Shown: piece by piece, positions 1-12,626 of the stretch | Layout of the letters: every line of letters begins with the position of its first letter | How positions within the stretch are numbered: the first letter of the stretch is position 1 | Assembly: GCA_001630475.1 (NCBI GenBank) | Contig: KV419422.1 | Span: 248,001 to 312,000, forward strand | Length of the DNA: 64,000 nucleotides | Source of the DNA: Sistotremastrum niveocremeum HHB9708 | Taxonomy: Eukaryota; Basidiomycota; Agaricomycetes; Sistotremastrales; Sistotremastraceae | Reading direction: 5' to 3' | The notes under the pieces: generated by a model | The model's database searches: none | Seen by the model: only the letters and a program-made list of their open reading frames with translations | What the model was told of the DNA's origin: nothing | Made by a program: the position numbers and the translations under genes

Positions 1-80
1 CGAAACCAGTTCAGTCAGAGTGGGCATACAAAGTCGTCACGGGCAAGAAGAACAATCGCAAAGGCTCCAAAGCTACTTGA
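1..80 (+). CDS. 3' end of an unidentified protein gene (partial)
   Basis: In the frame beginning at base 3 the sequence is open from the window edge to a TGA at 78-80. It gives a short basic tail that ends KKNNRKGSKAT. This looks like the C-terminus of a gene starting left of the window and converging on the GH16 gene. Only 25 codons are visible, so neither the product nor even coding status is secure. Confidence 0.35.
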   Translation, partial: KPVQSEWAYKVVTGKKNNRKGSKAT

Positions 81-248
81 TCCAACTTCTCGTACACGGA
101 TCCAGAACAGATGTCATATTGGAGTCGACAGCGTTCTATAATCTCCCCAAGTCTCATCCACTCATCCATAATCCAAACTATATGTTATATATGTTAATGA
201 TACATTTACTGTAATGATCTCAGTGTCATGTCATGCGAGTCATGCAAT

Positions 249-1947
249 TCATGAGGTAGGCTGATATATGTTGACACTCTTGACCTCCCAATCTGGCAAT
301 GATTATCTGAGCATGAAATTCCGACGAGGAAGGAAGTACTCACAAGCTACTTGGAAAGCAGATCCGCTTGCGCGAACGAAGGATTCGCAGTCTGCGAAGC
401 CAGTCCTTTGTGCACAACTTTGCTCCTGTCCGGGAATTCCAGCGTCGTTCCAGACGTTTCCAGCCCATTCACCGCTGAAAAAAAAGCATTGTCAGTTGTT
501 ATTGAATGCTCGAAGGGGAAAGGCAATTACCAGAGAGTTGTGTCAAAAATGGCACTGTGATCCTCGAAAAATGTATAAGGCGGACATTGAGCAGCGGGCC
601 ACTTCGCAGCAGGGAGCGGCCAAGAAGCCGGATTGGGTTGACCAGAAGTGATATCACCAGGAATACCATTTCTTGGGAAGAAATAAACCGCGATGCCTGT
701 ATTATCCCAAAGCACTGTTACTCGCGTAAGCGTGGCTCACTCTCATTAGCACGAAAACACTCACTGGCGTAGACGCCGCCTCCGTTACTATTGAACGGGG
801 CGCCATAAGAAACGTTGCTCGGGTTCCTCATGCCACATCCTTGATTATTTGTGTCGACCACTGCACAGTCCATCTCCCCCACAAGCTGTGCCGTTGATTG
901 AGATGAATAAGAAGGAGCTATTGAACAACCTGGCCTGGTGTGGACTGTGGATTGGTTCTCGATATAGTCGTTAACACCTTCGACGATGTCGATCTCGCCA
1001 TTTTGTGGCCAAGTACCAGGGCCATTGGACCAGAATGCGCTAGGTTGAATGTCAGTCTTGGGAATCTGTAATGCCACGCCAATGACTCACGGCCATGTTC
1101 CACAACCAGTTGGCATATGGACCGCATCCATAATGACAAGACCTCCGTTGAATGAGGCTTGAGATGTGATGCGAACGGCGTTACGAGTATTGGCTACGGT
1201 AGGTGTTGTTTCGATTCCCATAACAAAGTTTCCAGCGCCGTTGACATAAGCCAGGCCGGCATTTTTCTACGCATAAGTCAGATAGATTAGTGAATGTGGT
1301 GGGGATAGAACGTACCGCGTCATCTGCGCTAAGGAAGTTGACTATGCCTTCCGTAGGGTCTGCTCCAGTCTGGAAGCTCCAACCGTTGAAAAAGTCATTA
1401 CCAGTCTGAAACGAGATCAGCAACAGAAGATCATCGTTGCACGAGTGGCATAGCTCACATAACCATTGACAAGAGTGAAGGGAGGAGGACCGCTGGATGG
1501 GGTTGCCGAAGCTTGGCTCGACGAACTGGAGGACGAAGAAGACGACTTGGTGCTCTGTGACGATGCACTCTTCGAGCTAGTCGCACTGGTCGAGTGGCCG
1601 CTCTGCGTTTCAGAGCTCGAGGAGCCCGTAACATTTGAAAAGCCTCCCGACCCCACACCTCCAGAGCCTGAAACAGACTGGACCGACTGTTGGACTCTAC
1701 ACCTAGCGCCAACCGGTTGTGCACGTTTCTTCAAATGTGGGGGAGCTGGGGAACCGAGACCTTCAATTGCCATCCTTACGTCTCGTGCGAGTACGTGTGC
1801 GGCATGTGCGCGGGCTATCAGAGCATGTTTCGTATGATGGACCGCTCGAGTGAGGAAGTGGTGGTTGTTCGATGTTGAGGTGGCTGACACTGCCGGAGTG
1901 ATGGCGAGGAGCAAAGGGAGAGCATTTGAGAGTGAAAGAATATGCAT
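249..1947 (-). CDS. Secreted GH16 family endo-1,3(4)-beta-glucanase-like protein
   Basis: Probable laminarinase-type glycoside hydrolase family 16 enzyme acting on beta-1,3(4)-glucan in the wall or outside the cell. The N-terminus has a signal peptide (MHILSLSNALPLLLAITPAVSA), then about 130 residues of low complexity ending in a Ser-rich linker, then the catalytic domain (NDFFNGWSFQTGADPTEG onward). The motif GEIDIVEGVND carries the two catalytic Glu of the E-x-D-x-x-E signature. At least six introns are inferred. The last exon, acceptor before 290, completes a domain-typical end (AYWEVKSVNIYQPTS) with the stop at 249-251. Splicing at VNGY to TGNDFF and at DTTLC to GEWAGNVW restores the family sequence. 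The enzyme class is secure; the exact substrate is not. Confidence 0.9.
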
Positions 1948-2381
1948 TGTAAGTGAGAACGATGGGACCAGCCAGTGAAGTGAGTTGGAAGTGAGTTAGA
2001 AGGTGAAATGCAGCGGTCGTGTAAGGGTTATTGTCCGCCGTAGTCGTTCGGCAACGGTGTGGTCAAGGTCCTGCCGTCTAGCGTGTTCTGCCCTTGTCTG
2101 AAGCAAGAGAAGTAAGAGAACAAGCGGATACTGAATGTACGTGGACCAGGCAAGTACAGACAGAAGCCTCGAGGTTACAAGGCACAAAGTCGCCGGAGCG
2201 CTCAAGCCCAAATGATATATGAACTTCGGAACCAAATCAGTACTAGATAGACTATTCGCATTCCAATGATCCATACTACCGAACCAAAAACAAAGAAAAT
2301 AAGACAGACAAACGAAAGAGAGAAGAGATATTAATTACGATAGTACTGCAATCCTATCCCCTACCACCTACACTCAATAGC
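1948..2381. other. Intergenic: GH16 promoter and VAC8 3' flank
   Basis: Both neighbours lie on the minus strand, so this 434-bp stretch should hold the GH16 promoter and the VAC8 3' untranslated region. I see short ORFs only and no motif I would defend. Confidence 0.4.
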
Positions 2382-4810
2382 CTACGCAGGTCCCTGTTGA
2401 TCCTTCGTACCAAACGCCTCCACCAAACTCTTCCTTAGCTCATCGTGGTCTCTCTCCTTAGCTCCTCGTAGTGACGATGCACGATAAGATCCAGACGCCG
2501 TTGATCCAGTCACAGATCCAACTGGGTCGGTAGATGAAGCTTGGTGCAAGGCTTCACTATCATTGTCGACGAGTTCCAGGATCCTTCGTGCCAGCAAAGT
2601 GATTTCGCCCTGGCCGTCGCCACCATCATGTTCATCAAATGAGTGCGTTCGTCCTCCTGAGCCCAAGGAAGATGAAGGAGAGTTTGGCTGAGAAATAGCC
2701 AGCTGGCGGATATGAGGTATGAGCAAGCTCGATTGGCGGATGTTATTGAAGAGCTGCGCATCTAAATCGCACAATGAGTCTTCAATCCATGAGCTATGGC
2801 GGAGAGATCCTACCTCCGGATTCCAAGAGTTGAACTATTGTCCAGACCGCAATATGTTGGAATGTCAGATCAGGCGAGCTCAAGAATCGGTACAGGTATG
2901 TATGCAGTCCTCCGTCTGGCTTCTCCCAGACGTCATTGAATGCAGAATAATCATCCATAGCCGACCTCCCATCTATCGAAACATCAGTTACTGGAACAAC
3001 CAGAGACGAGGATGCTGCTGACCTTTCGAAGAGAGATTGCCCAGCGCAGCAGCACTGTTACCCTGAACTTCGACACTCGTCGAATTCGTCAGAGGGATCA
3101 ACACTTCGCATATACCCATCTCCAAGAGCTGGGGCTTCAAATCATCTATGACACGCTCAGCTAGAATCGTGAAAGAGGAAGGAAACATGACAGACCACTA
3201 AGAGCCAGAACAGCGACACACGCCGTCATTTCACTCTGGACAAGTAGAGGCACACCCAACACAAGCTCTTTGATCTTGGCTACCGCACCAGCTTTGACGA
3301 TCTGGCCCTTATTTCTCTCCGAACTGGCAGCGAGGTTGCGCAAGGTGCTGATCGCATGACATTGTACCTCCTCGTTCTCCTCGAACGAGAGAAGATTGAT
3401 AAGAGGGGTGAGGAAACCGGCTTCGATGATAGGTGACTCGTTCTGGGGGTGAATAGAGACGTTCCGCACGCACGCTGCGCTGGAGAGGATAAGGGGAAGA
3501 TAGGTGGATTGAAGCAAACGAAGGAGGGCTGGCAGTCCTTCCGTCCTCACGATCTCAAGTTGGTACTTTTCTGATGATGTTCGTGAGCCGAGCTACATCA
3601 TAGGGCATAGAGATTGCTCACCGTCACTAGCGAGATTTCTCAGAGCGAGTGCTGCTTGGCACTGAACCTTCAGACTCGGACTATCCATCAACGAAACCAA
3701 ACTTTGCACCAATTTCGGCTCGCTCTGCGCGAGCTTCTTGCGATTGCCGCCTTTGACCGAGATCAGCTTCAACGCGCAGTTCAGGGTACCATCAGCACGT
3801 ACCATCAACCGCGATGTTGCTGAGCGCAGTTGTACAATAATACTGCACATCGGTATCAACAGAATTGAGCAGGTTAACCAGGACAGGGATCGCCCCAGCA
3901 TTGACGAGTTGCTGGCGGTTCTCATCTTTGTTCGGAGATGAGATACAAATCTATTCGACGGAGGATGGTACTGACCTGAATGGGTCATGTTCAGAAGAGC
4001 ACCCGTTGCGTTCCGCTGTACTCTCAGATCCTTCGATCGGGCAAGCCTCGTCAACGGGACCAAAGCGCCAGACTTTGCGATCTTGGTCTTATTATCATCT
4101 GGACGGGACATAAGTAAATTTAAAGCATTGAGATGTAAGAAGAGTGTCTCACCATGTGTAGCAAGGTTCGTGACACAGCCGACAGCGTTGCATTGAACTT
4201 CAACGTTGTTGCTCAGCATTTGACGGATGAGGGGTTCGAGTCCGCCTAGCTTCACGATGAGTAGCTTGTTCTCGGCTAATGCATGTTATAAGTCGGACGT
4301 AAGGCACATAATAGAGGACGTACTGTTGACAGCCAAATTGCCGAGGGCAGCACTCGCAGCACGCTGAACTTCCGTGTCATGGCTGCTCAAGAGAAACAAC
4401 ACGGGATCCAAAGTATCTCGCCCCACTTGTCTGACCTCTTTCTCTGTAATCTCGGCAAACGCAAGTGCAGCACTCCGTTGCAGATCGACGTTATCAGAAA
4501 AAGAAAGGATGGTCAAAGCGGTGAGCGGTTGACCGCCAAAAAAGTTGGTAGTCGACCGGTCTGAGTGGTTCAAGGATTCGTCATCGGTTTGGGGCTTTGT
4601 GAAGTTGGGTAATAACGCACTTTCGAGGAACTGAAGAAGATCTGCGACTGCTTCGCGTTCATTCTCGAGCAGTAAGGGCTCATAAGCATGCGACCTGCGC
4701 GAACGGACTAGAGAAGAACATCGACCCCGACACACGTTAATTCAGCATTTCGGATTCCAAAAAGAAAGTAACACACAGCACGAGTCGCAGCAACTTGTTA
4801 TAGCACCCAT
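2382..4810 (-). CDS. VAC8: Vacuolar armadillo-repeat protein Vac8
   Basis: Lipid-anchored armadillo scaffold of the vacuole membrane, used in fungi for vacuole inheritance, the nucleus-vacuole junction and autophagy. The first exon is about 36 nt and encodes [12 protein letters not shown]: Gly2 for myristoylation and a Cys cluster for palmitoylation, which fixes the start at 4810. Downstream exons give tandem Arm repeats that match Vac8 closely, for example [53 protein letters not shown] and [16 protein letters not shown]. The C-terminal tail is hydrophilic and ends in ...[12 protein letters not shown]. The N-terminal ORF continues upstream of the acceptor, but only the spliced form restores the lipidation peptide. 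About nine introns are inferred. The gene is divergent from RPS29. Confidence 0.95.
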
Positions 4811-5599
4811 TTGACCGGAAATTTGTTCGATGCCAGCGATCAGGTAGAAAAGGAGCTGCAACCAGAACGAAGAACCGAAGGCCGGCCAATGAACTCACAA
4901 TCTTACGTAATTACACTCGGAGCTTGCGGGTTAAACTTCTTCACGGACTCTGTTTCCGGGAATTCTTGCCACCTTTGGCTTTTTCCCCTGTGCGTGAGCC
5001 AAAGCTCGAATGGCAATTCAAAGCATGACGCCCACGATAACCAAAAATCTTGCACAAAGGGGGAAACCTGAGAGCGGCGAGAGGGAGGCGCTGAGAATCG
5101 GGGCATTGCCGTTTACAGCAGGCTTTGGCGTTCCCTATGCGCCTTGATCATACGTTATACATGGTTACAAGCCTTAAAGTACAGTTCGATAACTAACAGG
5201 CGAACGGTGATTTCGATGAGGTTGAGATGAAGAATATCCAGAAACAGGATTACACTGGGCTACTGACATGTCAATGCAAGTATACAAGGCCAGGTTGAGA
5301 GCGCATAAACGAGGGCAGAGGACGGCAGTTGCAGCCAAATAAACATTGGGATGAATGGTATTTTATTTCATAGATGAAAGATGATGCTCGATTTTTGGGT
5401 TGGTCGAAGCCGTCCAACGCCACCCAGCGAGCCCGGATATCGGAGTTTGGAATTTGTCGCGGGTACTGTACAGTGAGCCAAATAAATCATCACACCTTGT
5501 CCTCAGCTTTTCCAAGCAAAGGTTAGCAGTGTTAACATCGACCTATACAGCACCTTCATCTCACACAACTCAATCTTCCAGCTTCTCATCCTACTCAAA
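4811..5599. promoter_or_regulatory. Divergent intergenic region between VAC8 and RPS29
   Basis: This 789-bp spacer separates the start codons of two divergent genes and must hold both promoters and 5' untranslated regions. The RPS29 side is pyrimidine-rich just before the ATG (cttcatctcacacaactcaa), as expected for a highly expressed ribosomal-protein gene. No gene is supported here; the ORFs within it have no family features. Confidence 0.5.
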
Positions 5600-5884
5600 A
5601 TGACCCACGACGCCGTCTGGTTCTCTCGTCCCCGTAAGTTCGGAAAAGGCAGCCGTCAATGGTGAGTTATCGGATTGTGCTGGAGTAGCGTGCATAAGCT
5701 CACGTCTATTCGACGATGTAGCCGCCTCTGCGCCCACCAGGCTGGTCTCATTCGCAAGTACGGATTGGACCTCTGCCGTCAATGCTTCCGTGAAAAGAGC
5801 GCTGCCATTGGTTTCGTTAAGGTGCGTACACTATATCCTACCCTCAGCGCAGCATCATCTGACTCAATCCCTCAGAACCGGTGA
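5600..5884 (+). CDS. RPS29: 40S ribosomal protein S29 (uS14)
   Basis: Small zinc-binding protein of the 40S head. Three exons (5600-5661, 5722-5821, 5876-5884) join in frame to 171 nt, which is 56 residues plus a stop, the family's usual length. The product begins [21 protein letters not shown] and ends AIGFVKNR. The four zinc ligands are present as C-x2-C (QCRLC) and C-x2-C (LCRQC). The last coding exon is only three codons including the stop. It lies after an intron that a plain ORF reading would miss, because the unspliced frame runs on. The short exons and GT-AG introns are typical of this locus in agarics. Confidence 0.97.
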
Positions 5885-6463
5885 AAGCCTTTCAGAGACT
5901 ATTCAGGAGCATTCTTTTCATCATTCCCTCTCGTCGTCTCTCATAACATCATGTTTTGTATGGCTCTAATATGATCATGCAAGAGCATTCCTACGCCTCA
6001 TCTGCCGTTGAACCAAAGACTGAATATAACCCTCCCTCGTCATGACCACTGTCACGCAATGCATACTGGAGCCAACACTTTCAAAGCCGCGGTCATCAGG
6101 GCCAAGCTCAACGAAAGCAGCGAATCGGATGTATTCTGAAGAATAATTACAGACAGCATTGAAAGAAATGCTCGGGAAATGTGACTATTAGACAGATGGA
6201 TCGTGAAGTGAATATGATGCTATACAACGGGTACGGCTGACATCAATCAAATCCAAAAACAGCAAAGTGCGAATGAAAACGAAGCGGGATGACTTGGATG
6301 TGGCGGTGGGTGTACAAATGCGCTTTAAGATATTAAGGAGAGTTGAACTTTTGGAGGGAGAGAAAGATGGGGGTGATGGAGGGGAAAATGCCAGGAATTA
6401 GAAAACAACAAATAACACGTTGGGTCAGAGTAGGGTATTCAGCTGGTTGATACATCGTGTCCT
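5885..6463. other. Convergent 3' region between RPS29 and PUF4-like gene
   Basis: This 579-bp stretch lies between the stop codons of two convergent genes and should hold both 3' untranslated regions. No ORF with recognisable content and no repeat was seen. Confidence 0.5.
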
Positions 6464-9400
6464 TCAAATGCCATAGGGGAATGCATTGCGAGAATATGGG
6501 TCGTTGACACTGATACCGTTTCCGAAGGCGGCATGGGTGCTAAGACCGTTGGTAAAAGAGTTGACTCCATTGAAGCTACCGTTGGTCACACTTTGTCCGT
6601 GACCATTGGTGGCAGGCAACATGTACGGGTCCATGTGGTGGTGAAGTAGGCCATTATGGAGCGGCTGAGTGTGTATCTGCGGGGTTTGTTGATGAAGAGC
6701 GGCGGTCGAATAGAGAGCGTGTTGGTTGCTGTAAATATCGTTCACATTCATGTGCGAGTGAGCATGATTGGTGGGATGCAAGCTCTGGTGATTGACACCT
6801 CGACCCCGGCCAGCGCCACCCATACCACGGTGGTTCAACTCGGGATGATCGTTGTTGAGAATTGACATCGCAGCTGGCGAGTGGTAGGGGCCGAAATGTC
6901 CATTGCCATTCGCCTCCATTTGTTCACGTTGCAATTTGCTCTGGATACGCTTGCCATATGGAGTATTGCGAATCAAAGGAAGAATGGGACGGATCCCTTC
7001 CACAAGCTAAAAAATGTCAGAGAGGGTTCTGAAGATACTGGGAAAGTAGTCACCAAGGCCCTCTGCATAGGCTCAGCGTAATCCAAAGCAGTCTAAGCCG
7101 AGAGGTAAGTTCAGTGATCAAAGCCCAGTTGGTCAAACGAACCTGAACACAGTAGTTGCCAAACGAGTCCCTCAGCAGCTTTTCGAGACGAGAGCGATTC
7201 AGCAATTCTTCGACCAGCATCTTGCGAGTGTTGTGCTCGGCAACGCGAATACACTAAATATAAGGTAAGCTTAGACAGCCGGCACGGGAGGAAAAGACGA
7301 ACCTTCTCAATAACGTTCGAGCTGAACTTCTGAACAGACAGCGCGCATACGTTGCCGGTGAACTGACGGATGACAGCGTCACTGAAACGATTATCGTTGA
7401 GATCCAGAATGTATTGAACGACCTGTGCCGACGTAAGAAATAGGCAGTCAAAAGATTTAGCGTTACGTACATAGTTGCCATATGGATCTTGTACGAGTGT
7501 CAACGCATTGTACGTGATCTCGTTCACCAGCTGCACTCTCTGTAAATCAGAGGCATGATCAATGCAGCGCTGGAGCACGCAGCAGCCATGACGATGAGTG
7601 GCGACTTCAACGCAGTTGGCGGCGACAGCGTTATAAATGAACTAGAATGAGATGAGATGACGGTGTGATCAGTGGTAATTCATCAAAGGTACCTGGTTGT
7701 CTTCAGGGGCCAACTTGTTCAGGCACTTCTGAATCACATGGTTTCCATTCAGATCTTTGATCAAAACCACAACATGGAGACTGAGTGCACGGATTATGGA
7801 ATGGATCTGTGCATCGTAACGATTATCCGCCTTCAATCGAATCAGTACTCCCACGCACGAAAGACGGATTTTAAAAAAGATTTACCTGGCGCTGTCCTGA
7901 TAGGAAATCGATCATTTTTTGAACTGCGCGAGTACCATGCATGTTCAACGAGATGTTGACAAGATCCTTGGCTACCGAATCGCAGATAACCGTGCGCTGT
8001 TCATCTGTCGAGAACTCGAGCAGCCGCTGGCACAGATAATTGCCAAAGGGATCTATTCCCAGATCAGCTGCACAGTTGTATGCTTTTGCTGAAAACATAC
8101 CAATCATCAACTCGGCGAAATGACCGAAGGTTTCCCGGAAAATCATATCGCGATGCTCGGGAATACCTTCTTCCAGTTTCTTCTGAAGATACCTACAACC
8201 GTGCTGATCTTTACACAACTGAGGAATTTCTCCCTGCAAGTCTTCGAGACGTGTGCCAGCGAAACGGTTGACTACAAAACCGTAAGTGAGATAAGTGGAC
8301 TTCGCGGAATACACAAACATTCACGATCTGCATCACCACGTTTGTGTTTTGGCCCATGCAGACCGTTCATTTTTGTATCTTGAGATGCTACCCTGTTGTT
8401 GTTGGCGGTGCCACCAAGACCAAGACCATAACGAGAGCTATTTTGATAAAGTGCAGTGGACCCGGGATTATTAGTAGGACGGTTGGACGACTCGAAACCG
8501 TACGTATTGAACCGATTATCGGCGCTGGCACTGAGATTATAAACGTGATCGTTGCCACCGTACTGTCGAATAATGAGCAACGAACTTAGAATCGATAGCA
8601 ATCGACTTACTTGTGCTGGATCTTCAATACCTTGATGGATGGAATTGAAAGTCAAAGGACTTTCGTAATTATTATTGTTAAGTCTCTGCAGGGTGGCAGA
8701 GAGATCCGATGCCGATATAGCATCGTCGGCTTTTGGCGTCATGAACTGGCCACCTATCGATGCACCAGACGTAGCGGGGTTCAACGCAGACCCAGGGACC
8801 TTGGCCATAATCTCCTGGCGCATGCCTGGAATGGGACCATGGGGGGTTGCAGGCACAGATCTTGCGGCAGAGACGCCTGAAGTACTGGACAGAGACTCGG
8901 GGAGTCCTGGAGGGGACGAACGACGCGAAGAATTGGGAGAATGCTGGGCCAAAAAGGGAGTGACAGAAGCCGAAGCCGATCCACCCATTTTTCCAAGAGA
9001 AGATCCCATAGCGGGGTTCGTGACAGTACGTCTGTCGCCAATTCTCGACACGCCAGCGAATTGGGGCCATTCAGACGATTTGGCTCCATTCTCCAGACCC
9101 CGCGACACAAATGAAGTGCGGGGAGACGTCTGAGAAAGCGGAGCGAGATCGAGGGCCGCAGAGGAAGTCGACAACTAAATGAAATGTTGGACGTTAATTA
9201 CGATCGTCCTTCAGGGTTCGTGTGAAAGAAACGAACCTTGGGGTAACTTTCGTTGCGAGACGTTGTGTATTTATCCTCATCAGAGATTGGCATATGGCGC
9301 ATCGCATCTGAAGTCCAGGTCAGAGCAGCTGCAATCAAGACCCATCACACTCACTTTGCATCTCCTGATCAAGCTGTTCATCGAGCATCAGACCAGCGTT

Positions 9401-10182
9401 GTAATGCGGGGTTAGGGTGGAGTCCGCAGGACGAATGCTTTTGCTCCTGAAGAAAGAGGGTGGCTGAGGCAGAGCAGAGCTAGGAGGCCTGTCTTGCATC
9501 GAGAGACCTTCAATCATGTTTGCCAACTCCTCATTGTGCACGCTTCCGTTGGACTGCCGACGACTTCCAGGCATAGACTTGGCACCGATCGGTCGGTTAA
9601 CCGAGGGCTGGACGAGTTGCGCTTCGTCCTGGCCATCAGACGACTGTGAGGGCGCATAAGTTACCGACTTCCTCGCGTCCGACTTGTATAGATCATGTCT
9701 GCCCAAACCCGACATCTCATTATCATTCAACACACTTTCTCCGTAAAGCTGAGCGGTGATTCGAGGAGGGGTGGTTGGGGCGGACAGTGCCACATGCTGG
9801 AGTGTTAGAGGATCAACAGGTATGCTGAGAAGCTCTTGCGCCTGCTTCTGCTCCAGTGCGCGCATCTGTTGCTCGAACATATGGCGATGCAAAGCTTTTT
9901 GGCGCTCATGCTCGATTCGCTTAAGCTCAACACGCTAAAAAGGTTAAGACGAGGTCATAAAAAGAGTAATGAGGCGTACAGCGGACAGATCAGACATATT
10001 AGAACCCAATCTTGCAGACTGTCGAGGAAGACGGGCAGAATCAGTAAGGGAAGCTATACAGGCTGGTGCAATGCCGAAGCAACAAAACTCACGGAATCCG
10101 CAAGATCCAAGAACGCTGGTGGGCTAAGTTTTCTATCGTCGGGCGAAGGACGATGTTTTGGAGAATCCAGAGCAGAACTCAT
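6464..10182 (-). CDS. PUF4: Pumilio-family RNA-binding protein, Puf4-like
   Basis: Post-transcriptional regulator that binds 3' untranslated regions of mRNAs through eight Puf repeats. The start at 10182 gives MSSALDSPKHRPSPDDRK and a donor after DLADS. About 450 residues of disordered Ser/Pro/Gln-rich sequence precede the Puf domain (about 8270 down to 6960). Repeat signatures are Puf4-like in order: LCKDQHGCRYLQKKL, IDPFGNYLCQRLLE, SLNMHGTRAVQKMI, DLNGNHVIQKCL, THRHGCCVLQRC, QDPYGNYVVQYI, VQKFSSNVIEK, RDSFGNYCVQ, and the closing IRNTPYGKRIQSKL. A Gln/Asn/His-rich tail of about 150 residues follows and ends NAFPYGI. Assignment to the Puf4 clade rests on CKDQHGCRYLQ and THRHGCCVLQR. Introns lie between most repeats. 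Confidence 0.93.
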
Positions 10183-10809
10183 ATTTTTTCTCGCGATTTT
10201 GGTTTGGTCGGGACGTATTGACGGATGAAAATAGGAGGGTGGTTTTCTGGTGAAGACCGGCCCTTGGAAATAGGATAAGGAAGGGAATGTAGGGTATGGT
10301 TAAGAAGATATAGAAGAAGTTGCTAATGGCACAGTGATAATCCTTGAAAAGAGTTGTAGTGGCGTAATCGGGCAAAGCAAAGAGAAAGCCGTACCTGCAA
10401 AGCCGATTCGAATGAAGCCCGTCTAGAGAAGACTGGTGATACAGGGGAGCTGCACCAAAGTAAGGACTCGAACAAAGAAATAAGAAAGATAATAAATGAC
10501 CTTTGGTTAAGACAGAGATGATGGAAAGAATGAAGTGACAGTTTGTCCGTTGCGGCAAACGAATTCTTTGCAGCGGACACCGAATTTCTTACGAAAAGGG
10601 CCCTGTCACACTGTGACTGGTTTCCATCAGACCCTGCTTACGTGAGCGGCTCTGTGATTACGAGGCTTCCGTGACGCATCCTGAAACACTCTCGCCTCGG
10701 ACTTAACAACACTTCATATTCTTTCCCGGCTATGGCTTCATGCATTCAAATCAGAACTCCTCGACGCGTAAATGTCTTTTCGTGTGCGAAAAAATGACTC
10801 GGAGACTAA
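10183..10809. promoter_or_regulatory. PUF4-like promoter and 3' flank of the next gene
   Basis: This 627-bp stretch lies upstream of the PUF4-like start. A 141-codon minus-strand ORF crosses it into the gene's 5' end but looks like untranslated sequence, with no family features. A near-perfect inverted repeat, GTCACA-c-TGTGAC, lies at about 10604-10616 and could be a protein-binding site; this is only a suggestion from symmetry. Confidence 0.35.
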
Positions 10810-12346
10810 TTATGGTTGCTCTTCGTACAGAAGATCCATAAGTGATTGATCCAACCCTTCTCCCGACGTTCCGGCCTCCAACCCAAACATATTGTCAGGC
10901 AAATTGAAATCTATAGAATTGAAGTCAAATTCTGGAAGCGTCGACGGCATTGCCGATGATTCTAAATCGGGAACTGCATTCGGTCGTTGGTTATTTTGAT
11001 GCATGGCAGCGAGCAAACTCTGCGGTGATGGTGTCAAGCCCGGTATCGTGGTATCGTCACCTGGTAGTAGGCTCTGTCCAGTTTGTGTGATACCGTCTGT
11101 AGGGGGTGTATTGCCAACTGGGGGCGGACTGAAGAGGTTGTCGTCGGCCTGGCCGAGAAGACCGTCAGGATGTGTACCTGATGAATCCAGGGGTAACGAA
11201 GGCGCATTCATCTCAACTGCAGATGAGACATCCCCAAATAGACTTTCCATGTCTGCCGTATCTAGATCCACGACCGGATCTGTAGCGGAGGGCTGTGGAT
11301 TACTCTGTTCTGGAGGTGCTTGTAGTTCAGACATATCTGCATCGGCAATACTGGGAAGATTGGGAAGAGGAGGCATGGAATCTAATCCAGGCACATGGTC
11401 CGAAGTATCAACAGCCATGGCTTGTAATAGCTCGGCTTCCATAGAGTCAGGCTCGATTGAAGCAAGTGGCCTGCCAGTTTTCGGAGCTAGCGTGACAGGA
11501 CTCGCGAGAGGCTGCGCCAACTGAGCAGGATCAAGTCGCAGTGCAGTATCGGACAAGTCCAGTTTCAAACGCGTCGGTCCTCTCAGGGAGGATAGTGAAA
11601 TGGTCGACGGCCGTCGGGCTTGCGCAGCGTTCATTGGTCCAGTCAGTCCCTTCCCTATATGAACACCAGGTGGCAACTGAGGTATGGGTGGACGTTCGGG
11701 ACCTGCAAACGCGTCGGACATGGTGACATCTGCGTCAGCAGCTTCAGGTGGTGGTGCCTTTTCAGCCTCTATTCGAGCGAGACGATCCTGTTCTCTGCGT
11801 ATGTCCCGTTTAGTGATCGCGATGAGATGATTCTGCATGACCGTAAGCTGAAGTATTGGTGGGGCCGCATAGCAGAGTATACATACAATCTTCATTTCAA
11901 TCGCGTCGCATACTTGATCATACTGTTGTATAGCTCGTCCCAATGCTTGAACTGAGTGCTCTGGTGGCGAACTCAGGAGCTGGCTGGCGGCTGCTCCTGG
12001 ACCGCTAAAATGATAATCTAAGCACAGCACTCTGCCCCCGGATAACTCGAGCAAGCATACCCGAGAGCTCGTTGTTTGACTTTATGTTGGAGCAGCTGAG
12101 TCGTACGAAATGTTATCACCTGTTCAGAAGATAAGTTCGTCTTCCGAAGGCTTCAACATCAAGTCAACTCGCCTTCAACATCTGCTCTAGCGCCCGTGCT
12201 TCCGGCACTAAAATCCTGGGATCCCTAGGAGGTGGCATAGCTGTTGTAGCTTTTGTCTCCTCTTTGACAGCCACATTTTGATTCTTTGGAGGAGCATTGA
12301 CTTGCACTGATGCCTTTCGGGGACGCGGTTTGGGAGGCATGGCCAA
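10810..12346 (-). CDS. Acidic, mostly disordered protein with a short helical core; function unknown
   Basis: I do not recognise the family. Splicing gives a basic Pro/Lys-rich start (MAMPPKPRPRKASVQ), a helical section (ALEQMLKVITFRTTQLLQHK, then HSVQALGRAIQQYDQVCDAI and ITKRDIRREQDRLARIEAEK), and then about 300 residues of disordered Pro/Asp/Ser sequence. The end is acidic and hydrophobic (EFDFNSIDFNLPDNMFG ... LMDLLYEEQP), like a transcription activation region. The layout would suit a nuclear regulator, for example a rapidly evolving Mediator-type subunit, but no motif proves it. The first intron appears to use a GC donor (after ...EQMLK at about 12178) with acceptor ...GAACAG; two further GT-AG introns follow. 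The first ATG at 12346 is used; MPPKPRPRK two codons later is equally possible. Confidence 0.7.
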
Positions 12347-12626
12347 CGGCTTGTCACGGTTACGGTGATCGAGATTCGGATCGGCGATCTCGGAACTTCG
12401 AAGACTCGCTAACGCCGATCTTTCGAGTTTATGTCAAGGCAAACAAGGGGATGCTAAAAATTCAAGCTCTAATCGAAAATGGTGTGATTCGGAATCTTTT
12501 CATTGGTTTGACCATGAATCAAAGTTGTAAAGATACATCATTAGGGTATAACATAGGGTAGGACCGCGATTAGGTGATGATACAGGATATAATATGTATG
12601 AACCCAAGGTAGATAGTCCCAGTCCA

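Noticed and set aside
10133-10558. 141-codon minus-strand ORF overlapping the PUF4-like start
   Set aside because: The true start (MSSALDSPKHR) is in another frame and the ORF looks like 5' untranslated sequence.
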